Positions 55,276-64,000 of a DNA stretch of 64,000 nt are shown here, piece by piece. The notes below the pieces were generated by a model. It had not been told where the DNA came from. It saw only the letters and a list, made by a program, of their open reading frames with translations, and ran no database searches. Position 1 is the stretch's first letter, and each line of letters begins with the position of its first letter. The DNA comes from Bacillus luti (lineage in GTDB: Bacteria > Bacillota > Bacilli > Bacillales > Bacillaceae_G): positions 1-64,000 of the forward strand of contig NZ_MACI01000006.1 of assembly GCF_001884105.1 (NCBI RefSeq), written 5' to 3'. A program made the translations under genes and the position numbers.

Positions 55276-55964
55276 TCCGTTCCCTCCCTCAATAACACTG
55301 TATTTTTCCCACTAAATTTATCTCTCGTATTCTTCTTATTCATTTTAGAAATCCCACCCAAAACAGGGATATCTAACAATTGTTCAATGCGTCGTTCTGA
55401 TTTGATTCTTTCATCAAGTGAATCCAATAAAAAAATAAAACCGATACTGAGCACCATACCTAACGTGAATGCAATTAGTATCGTCTTAAAGTGATTTATA
55501 TTTATAGGCATAGAATATTTTTGAACTGGATCCTCTGGTAATATACTCACATTATTAAAATTCAGTATATTTGCTACTTCTTGTTTATAAACAGCCGCTG
55601 TGGTATTTGCAATTTTATGTGCAAGCACAGGATCCACATCCACTACATTTATCCTCATAATCTGAGAGCCTTGTACACTTTCTGTACTTATTTGTCCACT
55701 TAATGCACCTGCTGATCTATTTATATTCAATTCAGCAGCTACTTTTTCTAATATTACAGGCTCATTTACCATCGCTTTCAATGTATTCATCGTTTCGGCG
55801 TTAGCTTGAACAATAATCCTTGCTGAGGAGGAATACAAAGGCGTTTTCATATACATACTATACATGGCTCCTCCTACCGTCGTAAGAGTCGTAAACAATA
55901 GTAGTATCCACAACCTTTTCCATATTACATTAAATAGATTTTTCAAATTTATTTCCTTATTCAT
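55224..55964 (-). CDS. Wzz-type chain-length modulator / kinase activator (EpsA-like)
   Basis: The 246-residue protein has two transmembrane helices (about residues 15-35 and 163-183) around an extracytoplasmic domain. The segment KTPLYSSSARIIVQ is typical of Wzz proteins, and a Pro-rich part (SILPEDPVQKYSMPI) precedes the second helix. The cytoplasmic tail activates the BY-kinase in such Gram-positive pairs. First gene of the operon, with AGGAGGAGA before the ATG. Confidence 0.88.
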   Translation of the reverse strand: MNKEINLKNLFNVIWKRLWILLLFTTLTTVGGAMYSMYMKTPLYSSSARIIVQANAETMNTLKAMVNEPVILEKVAAELNINRSAGALSGQISTESVQGSQIMRINVVDVDPVLAHKIANTTAAVYKQEVANILNFNNVSILPEDPVQKYSMPININHFKTILIAFTLGMVLSIGFIFLLDSLDERIKSERRIEQLLDIPVLGGISKMNKKNTRDKFSGKNTVLLREGTEWHTKIDEKQMKLKEKV

Positions 55965-56078
55965 TACTTCTCCTCCTCATTTAATACCAATGAGATTTCA
56001 GTTAAAATTCCCATAAAAACCATAAATAAAACTCATGTTTTTTATTTTTCAAATATATAAACATTACTAATTACTGTC

Positions 56079-56107
56079 ATTTTAGTTCTTTATATAGAAC
56101 GAGTCAA
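56079..56107 (-). promoter_or_regulatory. eps-like operon promoter with SinR-like operator in the spacer
   Basis: On the reverse strand -35 TTGACT (forward 56102-56107) and -10 TAAAAT (56079-56084) are separated by exactly 17 bp. Within that spacer lies GTTCTATATAAAGAAC (56085-56100), an inverted pair of the GTTCTYT-type SinR element. SinR represses the eps operon in B. subtilis, so the same control is plausible here. The leader to the first gene is about 110 nt. Confidence 0.65.
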
Positions 56108-56193
56108 TATAAATTATTTTTGTTTAATCGCTTCTTAATTTCGCCTCAAAAATTACGACAATATTCTTCATATTTCACTGTAGATAAATGACG

Positions 56194-56228
56194 AAAACAC
56201 CCTATTATTGCAGTATCAGGGTGTTTTT
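56194..56228 (+). terminator. Orphan terminator in the glnA-eps gap
   Basis: AAAACACCCT and AGGGTGTTTT form a 10-bp stem with a 14-nt loop, and the forward strand continues TTCTTT. The 473-bp gap (55965-56437) otherwise holds the eps promoter and the glnA terminator; I see no ORF in it. What transcript this stem ends is unknown. Confidence 0.5.
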
Positions 56229-56398
56229 CTTTGTATTGAAACGGATTTCAGCAAGAGATTTTACCCCATATTAAATAGGGCTATATATTAAATAACTCAC
56301 TTTTTCAAATAATATTCATTTCGCATAGGTATTAACAAGTACATTTTTGAATTTGTTCGCCCCTTTATATTCCTCCTATAAAAATACCCGATAAATAA

Positions 56399-56432
56399 AA
56401 AACCCTCAACACATTATGTGTCAAGGGTTTAA
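56399..56432 (-). terminator. Terminator of glnA
   Basis: CCCT-CA-ACACA and TGTGT-CA-AGGG pair around a short loop. The reverse strand then runs GGGTTTTTTATTT. Confidence 0.78.
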
Positions 56433-56437
56433 GTCTC

Positions 56438-57772
56438 TTAGTATAGAGACATATATTGATCGCGTTCCCATTGGTGAACTTGCGTACGGAAGATATCCCA
56501 CTCAATCTCTTTCGCTTCGATGAAGTGCTCAAGTAAATGATCTCCTAGTGCACCACATACTACTTCGTTAGATTGTAATGTAACTAATGCTTGCGCTAAT
56601 GTTGCTGGTAAGTCAACGATACCTGCTTCTTCGCGCTCTTCTTTTGTCATTACGTAGATGTTACGGTCTACTGCAGCTGGTGGAGTTAATTTGTTTTTAA
56701 TTCCGTCAAGACCTGCCGCTAATAATGTAGCCATTACTAAATATGGGTTTGCAGCCGGGTCAACACTACGTACTTCTACGCGTGTACTAATACCACGAGA
56801 TGCAGGAATACGTACTAATGGGCTACGGTTTTGTGCAGACCATGCTACGTAACAAGGAGCTTCGTATCCAGGTACTAAACGCTTGTAAGAGTTTACAGTT
56901 GGGTTTGCTACCGCTGTAAATGCTGGTGCGTGTTTTAAAATACCTGCGATGAAGTGACGAGCATCATCACTTAATTGTAAATCACCGTTTTGATCAAAGA
57001 ATACGTTCTCACCATTTTTGAATAGTGATAAGTTACAGTGCATACCTGAACCGTTCACACCGTATAATGGTTTCGGCATAAATGTTGCGTGTAAACCGTG
57101 TTTACGAGCAATTGTTTTTACAACAAGTTTGAATGTTTGAATGTCATCACATGAGCGAATTGCATTTGCATATTTGAAATCAATTTCGTGTTGCCCTGGA
57201 GCAACCTCATGGTGAGATGCTTCAATTTCAAAGCCCATTTCTTCAAGTTCAAGAACGATATCACGACGACAGTTTTCCCCTAGATCCATCGGCGCAAGGT
57301 CGAAGTATCCACCGTTATCGTTTAATTCTAATGTTGGATTTCCTTTTTCATCTACTTTGAATAGGAAGAATTCTGGCTCTGGTCCAAGATTGAAATCTGA
57401 GAATCCTAAAGCTTCCATTTCTTTTAATACACGTTTTAAATTGTTACGTGGATCTCCTTCAAATGGAGCACCATCTGCAGTGTAGATATCACAGATTAAA
57501 CGAGCTACTTTACCTTTTTCAGCTGTCCAAGGGAAAATTACCCAAGTGTCTAAGTCTGGATATAAATACATATCAGATTCTTCAATACGTACGAAACCTT
57601 CAATAGAAGATCCATCAAACATCATTTTGTTATCAAGAGCTTTTGTTAATTGGCTCACTGGAATTTCTACGTTTTTAATTACTCCTAAAAGGTCCGTAAA
57701 TTGTAAACGGATATACTTTACATTCTCTTCTTTCGCCAAACGGAAAATATCTTCTTTTGTGTACCTAGCCAT
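56438..57772 (-). CDS. glnA: Glutamine synthetase, type I
   Basis: The 444-residue enzyme has the length of GSI-alpha. Signature regions: [22 protein letters not shown] (near residues 52-73, with the Arg used for feedback inhibition in Bacillus), [32 protein letters not shown] and [19 protein letters not shown]. It makes glutamine from glutamate, ammonia and ATP and, when feedback-inhibited, also controls GlnR and TnrA. It is co-transcribed after glnR. Confidence 0.97.
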   Translation of the reverse strand: MARYTKEDIFRLAKEENVKYIRLQFTDLLGVIKNVEIPVSQLTKALDNKMMFDGSSIEGFVRIEESDMYLYPDLDTWVIFPWTAEKGKVARLICDIYTADGAPFEGDPRNNLKRVLKEMEALGFSDFNLGPEPEFFLFKVDEKGNPTLELNDNGGYFDLAPMDLGENCRRDIVLELEEMGFEIEASHHEVAPGQHEIDFKYANAIRSCDDIQTFKLVVKTIARKHGLHATFMPKPLYGVNGSGMHCNLSLFKNGENVFFDQNGDLQLSDDARHFIAGILKHAPAFTAVANPTVNSYKRLVPGYEAPCYVAWSAQNRSPLVRIPASRGISTRVEVRSVDPAANPYLVMATLLAAGLDGIKNKLTPPAAVDRNIYVMTKEEREEAGIVDLPATLAQALVTLQSNEVVCGALGDHLLEHFIEAKEIEWDIFRTQVHQWERDQYMSLY

Positions 57773-57820
57773 TATAAATTCCTCCTTAGTCCCTCTAAAC
57801 GCCTTCAGAATCAGTTATCT

Positions 57821-58210
57821 TTAGTGAAAAAATCTTGAAATGTCACCTTGTCGCAATGAAGTTCGATTAAATCTACCTGTATGCTGTAGTTCATCTCGAA
57901 GTATTTTGCGAAGCTCAGTTTTTGAAATTTCTTTCGTTTCTTCTTTTACTTTCACTGCTTCTGTTTGATTTTCTTTCATTAGTAACACTTGTTTAATACC
58001 AGCCATATTCAAGCCTTGATCTAATAAATCTTTAATCTCTAACAACTTATCTACATCGTTAAATGAAAATAACCTACGATTCCCCTTTGTACGGGTTGGA
58101 GAAACAAGATTATGCTCTTCATAGTAGCGAATTTGACGTGCAGATAATTGTGTTAAATCCATAACAATACCAATAGGAAACAGCGGGGCAGAACGTCTAT
58201 CTTCTTTCAT
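57821..58210 (-). CDS. glnR: MerR-family nitrogen regulator GlnR
   Basis: The 129-residue protein has a MerR winged helix ([34 protein letters not shown], residues 17-50), a short dimer helix and a C-terminal tail ([34 protein letters not shown]) that in B. subtilis is autoinhibitory and is bound by feedback-inhibited GlnA. It represses glnRA when nitrogen is plentiful. AAGGAGG precedes the ATG. Confidence 0.95.
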   Translation of the reverse strand: MKEDRRSAPLFPIGIVMDLTQLSARQIRYYEEHNLVSPTRTKGNRRLFSFNDVDKLLEIKDLLDQGLNMAGIKQVLLMKENQTEAVKVKEETKEISKTELRKILRDELQHTGRFNRTSLRQGDISRFFH

Positions 58211-58244
58211 CGTTTCAGTTCCTCCTTCGCCTTAACTGCTTCTC

Positions 58245-58294
58245 ATTTTATATTATGTTATGTTTAGTGTCAATAGATGTTAGCTTTTCTTACA
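58245..58294 (-). promoter_or_regulatory. glnRA promoter with two GlnR/TnrA boxes
   Basis: Reverse-strand -35 TTGACA (forward 58268-58273) and -10 TAAAAT (58245-58250) are 17 bp apart. A perfect TGTNA-N7-TNACA site, TGTAAGAAAAGCTAACA, lies at 58278-58294, and a second with one mismatch (58256-58272) overlaps the -35. This matches the two-operator layout known in B. subtilis. Confidence 0.82.
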
Positions 58295-58361
58295 TGATTT
58301 TTTTAAAAATTTTTTCATTCTTTTTTCTAATGGCACAAATCAATACTTTCATACGAAAAAA

Positions 58362-58381
58362 AGCCGTCAAAATCGACAGCT
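58362..58381 (-). terminator. Terminator of the ynbB-like gene
   Basis: On the reverse strand AGCTGTC pairs with GACGGCT around a 6-nt loop and is followed by seven T residues. Confidence 0.7.
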
Positions 58382-58386
58382 TCCCT

Positions 58387-59658
58387 TTAAGAAATTGTTA
58401 ATAAATTCTTTTCCATTAACTCATCAATTGCAGAACAAATTGCAATTTTAACATGCGAATATGTTAATCCACCTTGCACATACGCAACATAAGGCGGTCG
58501 AATCGGGCCATCCGCAGACAATTCAATACTCGCACCTTGAATAAACGTTCCCGCAGCCATAATCACATCATCTTCATAACCCGGCATGTAGTTTGCATAC
58601 GGAGTGAAGTGAGAATTAATCGGAGATGCATATTGAATCGCTTGACAGAACGCGATCATACGATCTTTATCATCAAATTGAACAGACTGAATTAAATCTG
58701 TTCTTGACGCATTCCAAGCTGGCGATGTATTCATCCCTAACTTTTCTAAAAATGCAGCTGTAAAAATCGCACCTTTCAGCGCTTGTCCCGCAACATGCGG
58801 TGCTAAGAAGAAACCTTGATACATTTCTTGCAAACTGTATAAAGATGCCCCAGCTTCCGCACCAATCCCTGGAGATGTTAAGCGATACGCACAAGCTTCA
58901 ACATACTGTTCTTTCCCGACAATGTAACCACCAGTTTTAACGATTCCACCGCCTGGATTCTTAATAAGAGAACCCGCCATTAAGTCCGCACCAACATGAC
59001 ATGGCTCTTTTTCTTCAATAAACTCACCATAACAGTTGTCAACAAATACAACAACATCAGGTTTAATTTCTTTAACGAATGCAATCATCTCTTTGATTTG
59101 TGAAACAGTAAACGACGGACGAGTAGCATATCCTTTTGAACGCTGAATACCAATCATCTTCGTGTTACTATGAATCGCAGCTGCAACAGCTCCAAAATCA
59201 ACAAGCCCATCCTCAGTTAGCGGAACTGCATTATAACCAATATTATATTCTTTAAATGAACCTACACCTTTTCCGCGCGCACCAACAATTTCTTCTAACG
59301 TATCATACGGTTTCCCCGTAATGTACAACAATTCATCACCAGGACGTAAAATACCAAACAAAGCCGTAGAAATAGCATGCGTACCCGAAATAATTTGAGG
59401 ACGCACAAGGCCAGCTTCAGCTCCAAATACATCAGCATACACTTTTTCTAGCGTATCACGACCAATATCATCATATCCATAACCTGTCGTTGGAATAAAA
59501 TGCGAATCACTAATTTTATGTTTACGAAAACTTTCTAATACACGAAATTGATTACTTTCGATCACTTCATCCGCACGCTTATGTACTTCAGTAATTTGAC
59601 TTTCTACTTCTTTTACGATTGGAGCAATTTTTTCTCCATTTTTCAAACGATCAAACAT
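58387..59658 (-). CDS. ynbB: YnbB, methionine gamma-lyase/aluminium-resistance family PLP enzyme
   Basis: The 423-residue protein is a Cys/Met-metabolism-type PLP enzyme. It carries [28 protein letters not shown], a PLP-binding [23 protein letters not shown] region and the probable Schiff-base Lys in [19 protein letters not shown] near residue 220-230. It sits between hflX and glnR as in B. subtilis. The annotation 'aluminium resistance' is historical and the true substrate is unknown. It overlaps hflX by eight bases. Confidence 0.85.
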   Translation of the reverse strand: MFDRLKNGEKIAPIVKEVESQITEVHKRADEVIESNQFRVLESFRKHKISDSHFIPTTGYGYDDIGRDTLEKVYADVFGAEAGLVRPQIISGTHAISTALFGILRPGDELLYITGKPYDTLEEIVGARGKGVGSFKEYNIGYNAVPLTEDGLVDFGAVAAAIHSNTKMIGIQRSKGYATRPSFTVSQIKEMIAFVKEIKPDVVVFVDNCYGEFIEEKEPCHVGADLMAGSLIKNPGGGIVKTGGYIVGKEQYVEACAYRLTSPGIGAEAGASLYSLQEMYQGFFLAPHVAGQALKGAIFTAAFLEKLGMNTSPAWNASRTDLIQSVQFDDKDRMIAFCQAIQYASPINSHFTPYANYMPGYEDDVIMAAGTFIQGASIELSADGPIRPPYVAYVQGGLTYSHVKIAICSAIDELMEKNLLTIS

Positions 59659-60928
59659 TTTTATTTTCTCCTTCTTCCACTAAAAATCTCTTTAATTGCC
59701 CATTAAATGACGAATGAGCAAATATATATCCTGTACAATCATATACAAATTTATCTTCCAAAAACTCCATCTTCGTTAACAGTGTTTCCGTTTTTAATAG
59801 CGTTAACAACTTACCTTCACTCGGAGGAATTTCCGCTTGATAACGCCCCATTTCTTCTTTCATTTTCTTTTCTATCGCTTCTTTTATGTGTAATAAATCA
59901 CTTTCTTCAAAAGCACTAGTCATTAAAAAGTCATTTTTCGGAAACGGGATAAAGTTTTGATGTAATTCATCTTTTTTATTATATAACGTAATAATAGGAA
60001 TATGGTTAATTTCAAGGTCCGACAATAATTGTTTTACTGTCTGCTCATGACCTATATAATTAGGGTCTGCCGAATCAACTACATGTAAAATAACATCCGC
60101 TTCACCAGCTTCTTCTAATGTCGACCGAAAAGCAGCGATTAATGACGTAGGTAAATCTTGTATAAAACCAACCGTATCAGTCAAAAGTACGGTATAACCC
60201 GAAGGTAACGGCATCTTTCTTGTTGTCGGATCTAACGTCGCAAATAATAAGTTTTCTTCAAACGTATCAGCTTCCGTTAATCTATTAAACAATGTGGATT
60301 TCCCTGCATTTGTATACCCAATTAACGAAACTTGAAATACTTTATTATCTTTCCTTCTCTCACGATATCTTTTCCGATGTTCCACAACAACCGCAAGTTG
60401 TTTCTTTATTTCATCAATACGAGATCGAATGTGACGACGATCCGTCTCGAGCTTCGTCTCCCCAGGCCCTCTCGTACCAATACCACCACCAAGACGCGAT
60501 AACGATAGACCTTGTCCCATAAGACGCGGCATTGTATATTGCAATTGAGCCAACTCCACTTGAAGTTTACCCTCTCTCGACTTCGCTCGTTGCGCAAAAA
60601 TATCTAGTATGAGCTGCGTTCGATCAATTACTTTCGCCTCTAGTACTGAGGAGACATTCCGAATTTGACTCGGTGTTAACTCGTTATTAAATATTATTAC
60701 ATCTGGTTCTAACTCTTGAGTTAGCATCGTAAGTTCTTCTAACTTACCTTTTCCTATATAAGTCGCCGGATGAAATTTCGGGCGTTTTTGCGTTGTCGAT
60801 ACTAATACCTCTGCTTGAGCAGTTTTCGCCAGCGATGCAAGTTCTTTCATGGAATGCATAAATTTTTCATCATCATCTTGTGGCAATTGACACCCTACCA
60901 ATATGACTTTTTCTTTTTCTTCCATCAA
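59651..60928 (-). CDS. hflX: Ribosome-associated GTPase HflX
   Basis: The 425-residue protein has the HflX N-domain with glycine-rich [30 protein letters not shown] near residues 155-185 and a coiled linker, followed by the G domain: GYTNAGKST (G1, near 210), LDPTTRK (G2), DTVGFI (G3) and NKKD (G4). HflX splits stalled or hibernating 70S ribosomes under stress. The start may be the first or second of two adjacent ATGs. Confidence 0.93.
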   Translation of the reverse strand: MMEEKEKVILVGCQLPQDDDEKFMHSMKELASLAKTAQAEVLVSTTQKRPKFHPATYIGKGKLEELTMLTQELEPDVIIFNNELTPSQIRNVSSVLEAKVIDRTQLILDIFAQRAKSREGKLQVELAQLQYTMPRLMGQGLSLSRLGGGIGTRGPGETKLETDRRHIRSRIDEIKKQLAVVVEHRKRYRERRKDNKVFQVSLIGYTNAGKSTLFNRLTEADTFEENLLFATLDPTTRKMPLPSGYTVLLTDTVGFIQDLPTSLIAAFRSTLEEAGEADVILHVVDSADPNYIGHEQTVKQLLSDLEINHIPIITLYNKKDELHQNFIPFPKNDFLMTSAFEESDLLHIKEAIEKKMKEEMGRYQAEIPPSEGKLLTLLKTETLLTKMEFLEDKFVYDCTGYIFAHSSFNGQLKRFLVEEGENKNV

Positions 60929-61017
60929 ATATGTTCACTCATCCTTTTCGAAATTTAAACCTTCTAATATAATAGCAGAGGAAGCACATTTCATCTAGTT
61001 AGCGGGGGAGAAAATTC

Positions 61018-61641
61018 ATGGCATGGGAGATTTTTAGCATCATAGGCACAATCGCTTTCGCACTAAGCGGAGCCATTGTTGCAATGGAAGAAGATTATGA
61101 TATTTTCGGGGTGTATATTTTAGGAATGGCAACCGCATTTGGGGGAGGTGCCCTTCGTAATTTACTAATCGGTTATCCGATTGTGGCGTTTTGGCAACAA
61201 GACATGTTATTCCAAATCGCACTATTATCAATGACTATTATTTTTCTTTTTCCAAATAAATTAATTAGACATTGGAAGAAGTGGGAAAACATCACGGATG
61301 CTATTGGCTTGTCAGCATTCGCTGTACAAGGAGCATTATATGCCCAAAAATTAAATTTACCAATTAGCGCTACAATCGTAGCAGCTGTTTTAACTGGTAT
61401 TGGCGGTGGTATCATCCGCGATCTTTTAGCCCGCAGAAAACCACTCGTCCTTCGAGCTGACGTATATGCATTCTGGACGATTCTAGCAGGTTTCTTAATC
61501 GGTGCTCAAATTATCGTTAGCGATTGGGCTCTATACACCTTATTCATTTTAATTGTTTGCTTCCGAATGATTTCTATTCATTACAAATGGCATTTACCGC
61601 ACAGACGTATCGACACAAACGAACGCTCCATGCATAAATAG
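61018..61641 (+). CDS. UPF0126 / TRIC-type cation channel family membrane protein
   Basis: The 207-residue protein has about seven helices in two repeated halves, each with a glycine kink motif: ATAFGGGALRNLLIG near residue 45 and LTGIGGGIIRDLLARR near 128. This duplication is the signature of bacterial TRIC-like trimeric channels, which conduct monovalent cations. A GCGGGGGAG site precedes the ATG. It is divergent from hflX. Confidence 0.85.
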   Translation: MAWEIFSIIGTIAFALSGAIVAMEEDYDIFGVYILGMATAFGGGALRNLLIGYPIVAFWQQDMLFQIALLSMTIIFLFPNKLIRHWKKWENITDAIGLSAFAVQGALYAQKLNLPISATIVAAVLTGIGGGIIRDLLARRKPLVLRADVYAFWTILAGFLIGAQIIVSDWALYTLFILIVCFRMISIHYKWHLPHRRIDTNERSMHK

Positions 61642-61647
61642 CAATCT

Positions 61648-61674
61648 AACCTCTTTACATAACGTAAAGAGGTT
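61648..61674 (+). terminator. Terminator of the TRIC-like gene
   Basis: AACCTCTTTAC and GTAAAGAGGTT form an 11-bp stem with a 5-nt loop, followed by TTTCTTTTC. Confidence 0.82.
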
Positions 61675-61740
61675 TTTCTTTTCTAACGATTTTTTCTTCA
61701 CATAATGTTTATACTAATCCTCAAAGTGAGGTGAATACAA

Positions 61741-61875
61741 ATGACAAACCATGTTAATAAAGGCGCTCAAAAAAGTTCAGTAGACCAAATCGGACACGAT
61801 CCTAATTCCGCTCACGAAAAAAGCGCAAAAATGGAACGTTTCCATAAATCTTATCGCGGAAAAACAAAAAAATAA
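61741..61875 (+). CDS. Small basic hypothetical protein, 44 residues
   Basis: The ATG follows GTGAGGTG. The peptide reads MTNHVNKGAQKSSVDQIGHD and ends FHKSYRGKTKK. It is hydrophilic and rich in Lys, Ser and His, without hydrophobic segments, like small acid-soluble or spore-matrix proteins of bacilli. Next to spoVK this suggests a spore-related role, but I cannot name the family. Confidence 0.65.
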   Translation: MTNHVNKGAQKSSVDQIGHDPNSAHEKSAKMERFHKSYRGKTKK

Positions 61876-61899
61876 CAAACGAAATTGCATACAAAAATA

Positions 61900-61925
61900 G
61901 ACGCACAGTTTATGTACTGTGCGTC
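61900..61925 (-). terminator. Terminator of spoVK
   Basis: GACGCACAGT and ACTGTGCGTC form a 10-bp stem with a 6-nt loop. The reverse strand continues TATTTTTGT. Confidence 0.8.
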
Positions 61926-62866
61926 TCCTCTTCCAACATTAAATCAATACTTGATATCCCAATTAAATCATGCTTATCATACGTATCTTCTTGTAACAAA
62001 CGCATCGCTTGTGTACGAATCGATTTTTCAACAATATTCCGTACATATCGTCCATTACTAAACGATGTAATTTGCGACGAATACTTTACAGTGTGCAAAT
62101 GATCCCTAAATTTCCACTCAGCTTCTTTCGATAATTGGTATTCACGTTCTTCGTACATCCTTTTCCCAATTTCCAATAACTGATTCACTGAGTAATCCGC
62201 AAACTCAATAATAAACGGAAAACGAGATTGTAATCCCGGATTCAATGACAGAAAATGATTCATCTCTCTTGAATATCCTGCCAAAATCAATACAAAACCA
62301 TGTTGTTTATCTTCCATATGCTTTACAAGTGTATCAATTGCTTCCTTTCCAAAATCCTTCTCTCCCCCTCGTGCCAAAGAATACGCCTCATCTATAAACA
62401 AAATCCCCCCCATTGCTTTCTTTATTAAATCTCTTGTTTTTTGAGCCGTATGTCCGATGTACTCACCCACTAAATCCGCACGCTCTGCTTCAACTAAGTG
62501 CCCTTTTGATAGAATATTCATTTCAAACAACAACTTCCCTATCATTCTAGCTACAGTTGTCTTTCCTGTACCCGGATTTCCTTTAAACAACATATGAAGC
62601 ACTTGCTTCTCTGACTTCAATCCCATCTCTTGTCTTTTTTTATTCACATAAATCCAAGCATATATTTCTTTTATTATCTTTTTTATATCATCCATCCCAA
62701 CAAGCTTTCCCATCTCTTCTTCAATTCTCTGTAACATTTCATGTTTAGTAGTAGTTTCATTTGAAATTACCGTTTTCTTTTCCGATGCCGGTAAAGAAAT
62801 TTTTTTTCGATGATTTAACACAATATTAATTTGATTATTATTTTTTTTACGCATCGATTGTTCCAT
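61910..62866 (-). CDS. spoVK: Stage V sporulation protein K (AAA+ ATPase)
   Basis: The 318-residue CbbX-type AAA+ protein has Walker A GNPGTGKTT near residue 95, Walker B GGILFIDEAYSLAR near 155, the sensor region LILAGYSREM and GLQSRFPFIIEF with the arginine finger. SpoVK acts in the mother cell late in sporulation. Being upstream of hflX and glnRA is the Bacillus order. TGAGGTGA precedes the ATG. Confidence 0.92.
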   Translation of the reverse strand: MEQSMRKKNNNQINIVLNHRKKISLPASEKKTVISNETTTKHEMLQRIEEEMGKLVGMDDIKKIIKEIYAWIYVNKKRQEMGLKSEKQVLHMLFKGNPGTGKTTVARMIGKLLFEMNILSKGHLVEAERADLVGEYIGHTAQKTRDLIKKAMGGILFIDEAYSLARGGEKDFGKEAIDTLVKHMEDKQHGFVLILAGYSREMNHFLSLNPGLQSRFPFIIEFADYSVNQLLEIGKRMYEEREYQLSKEAEWKFRDHLHTVKYSSQITSFSNGRYVRNIVEKSIRTQAMRLLQEDTYDKHDLIGISSIDLMLEEETHST

Positions 62867-62879
62867 TCAATCACCTCAT

Positions 62880-63036
62880 TTTATCCCGTATTAACAGGCC
62901 GTAAAACTTCCACTTCAAACCCCAGCAAATGCGAGGAATTTCAGCGGGAGATAACTGTCCGTAAATACCCGATTGGTGAAGACTAATAATCAGTGGCAGG
63001 TGGACAGAATCCCCATTGATTAAACCTTCACTTTAT
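62880..63036. repeat. bcr1-type B. cereus group repeat element
   Basis: A 147-bp unit lies between direct TTTAT copies (62880-62884 and 63032-63036). It contains internal complementary pieces (AACTGTCC with GGACAG, and AATCAGTGG with CCATTGATT) and the text AGCGGGAGATAACTG and GATTGGTGAAGACTAA. From memory this matches bcr1, a chromosomal repeat of about 155 bp in the B. cereus group with non-coding, mobile-element-like features and TTTAT borders. It lies upstream of the recombinase-like gene. Confidence 0.75.
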
Positions 63037-63131
63037 CCACTCACCAAATATTATTATTCCTGTCCCCCTTGCAAATGCCTATTTTCAGAAAAGTTTGCTA
63101 TAATAGAAGAAATAATTAAGGTGGTGGGACT

Positions 63132-64000
63132 ATGGAGACAACGGAATTCCATGATACAATACAAGCCTTTTCCATTTTTTTATTGAATAAAGGCCGAAAA
63201 CCTTCAACCATTAAGCGTTATGTTTATGACATTGAAGATTTCGGACATTGGTTAGAAAAAAACAAAAAGCTCCCTTCCAGTAATATATGGGCTACACTTT
63301 GTACAAAAGACTACGAAGATTACTTTTCCGACTTAAAAAAGAATCGACATTACTCAGAGAAAACAATGCATCGTGTATTTATTGTATTAAATAGAATGCA
63401 TCACTTTCTAAATATTCCTAATCCATTAAAGAATATGGAAATTTCTATTCAACCAGATCGTACACTACGTAACGAAGATTTCATTTCATCTGATGAAGAA
63501 AAAAAATTAAAACACATAGTCACTTCACTGGAAGGACTTTCAGAAAAACAGCGCCCTGTGCGTCCTTTATTAACGGATCGTAATATCACTATTTTAACCT
63601 TATTAATCGACTACGGTTTATCCTTACAAGAACTTACAGCGTTAACTATGCATCACGTTCACTTTGAAACTAACACATTAACTATTCCCGCAAACGCAGG
63701 GGTAGAAAGAACAATCACCCTAACGAAAGAAGACAAAAAACAACTATATACTTATTACAAAAGCATCCCTGAACCAGTTCGCCCTAAGTATCATAGCGAT
63801 GATCCATTGTTTGTCGCATTCGATTTTAACCGCGGAACATACAGGTGGGTATATGAAAATGATGCACCAAAAGGGTTAACAGAAATCGCAATTCAAAAGA
63901 TGATTCGACTTGAAGTTGCTAGAGCGAATTTGCGGAAAGGCATCTCCGGACAACATTTCCGAAACACCTTTATTTTACGTCTAATAAATAAACAAACTCC
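63132..64000 (+). CDS. Tyrosine-recombinase-like protein with degenerate catalytic residues, cut by window end
   Basis: The ATG at 63132 follows AAGGTGGTG. The frame is open for 289 codons to the window end. Residues 1-100 form a SAM-like core-binding domain (FSIFLLNKGRKPSTIKRYVYDIEDF). The catalytic domain follows, but the first Arg is Ser (YGLSLQELTAL where active enzymes have GLRxxEL). The H-x-x-R box reads GQHFRNTF, keeping Arg but with Gln at the His position. It is probably a DNA-binding protein or inactive integrase; the C-terminal Tyr is out of view. Confidence 0.75.
   Translation, partial: METTEFHDTIQAFSIFLLNKGRKPSTIKRYVYDIEDFGHWLEKNKKLPSSNIWATLCTKDYEDYFSDLKKNRHYSEKTMHRVFIVLNRMHHFLNIPNPLKNMEISIQPDRTLRNEDFISSDEEKKLKHIVTSLEGLSEKQRPVRPLLTDRNITILTLLIDYGLSLQELTALTMHHVHFETNTLTIPANAGVERTITLTKEDKKQLYTYYKSIPEPVRPKYHSDDPLFVAFDFNRGTYRWVYENDAPKGLTEIAIQKMIRLEVARANLRKGISGQHFRNTFILRLINKQT

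Overview
The window looks like a chromosomal segment of a Bacillus cereus group strain. It is AT-rich, has strong AGGAGG-type ribosome sites, and carries core Bacillus genes in familiar order: spoVK, hflX, ynbB, glnR, glnA at the right, lexA/yneB/ynzC in the middle and tkt/sirA/yneF further left. It also has a bcr1-type repeat flanked by TTTAT, which as I recall is specific to this group.

Layout. Positions 1-330 hold the 5' end of an IS605/IS1341-type tnpB. 350-7730 is a mixed stretch: an FtsX-like half permease, a lipoprotein, the divergent cidR/cidAB holin-like system, a Nudix hydrolase, a TauE-type permease, a small BC1881-family ORF and a NERD protein. 7830-11344 encodes a heterodimeric multidrug-type ABC exporter. 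11467-14364 carries yneF, sirA and tkt. 14588-20328 carries a phosphonate-type ABC transporter (phnD, phnC, two phnE) divergent from a 5'-nucleotidase-like enzyme with a PhoP-box-like array between them; this block sits between tkt and ynzC, which are neighbours in B. subtilis. 20370-22073 is ynzC, yneB and lexA with a shared LexA box. 22178-23840 is a PadR/DUF1700/DUF4097 operon.

24069-30997 is a complete lasso-peptide cluster of the paeninodin/pseudomycoidin type. Its 41-residue precursor gene, at 28920-29045, is too short for routine gene calling. The leader ends T-M and the core begins AGPGLKTPD, so a nine-residue Ala1-Asp9 ring is predicted. The core ends in Ser, the expected target of the clustered HPr-kinase-like enzyme, and a nucleotidyltransferase may decorate it further. 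Transcription order is cyclase, precursor, kinase, RRE protein, protease, nucleotidyltransferase, exporter.

31296-55964 is an exopolysaccharide (eps-like) operon of about 20 genes read right to left, broadly collinear with B. subtilis epsA-epsN. It has a Wzz-type modulator, a BY-kinase, a PglF/EpsC-type dehydratase, several GT4 and GT2 glycosyltransferases, an EpsG polymerase, a flippase, a pyruvyltransferase, an acyltransferase, a small phosphoglycosyl transferase and a DegT aminotransferase. Unusual members are a PP-loop ATPase-like protein, a tailspike-like beta-helix protein without a signal peptide, and an ATP-grasp/HAD pair. The promoter carries a SinR-like inverted repeat in its spacer. 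The gap between the kinase and epsC-like genes holds a structured segment where B. subtilis has the EAR antitermination RNA, and several intrinsic terminators lie inside the operon, which would fit processive antitermination.

56438-62866 is the nitrogen and sporulation core block (glnA, glnR, ynbB, hflX, a TRIC-like channel, a small ORF, spoVK). The window ends in a bcr1-type repeat and a tyrosine-recombinase-like gene whose catalytic residues look degenerate.
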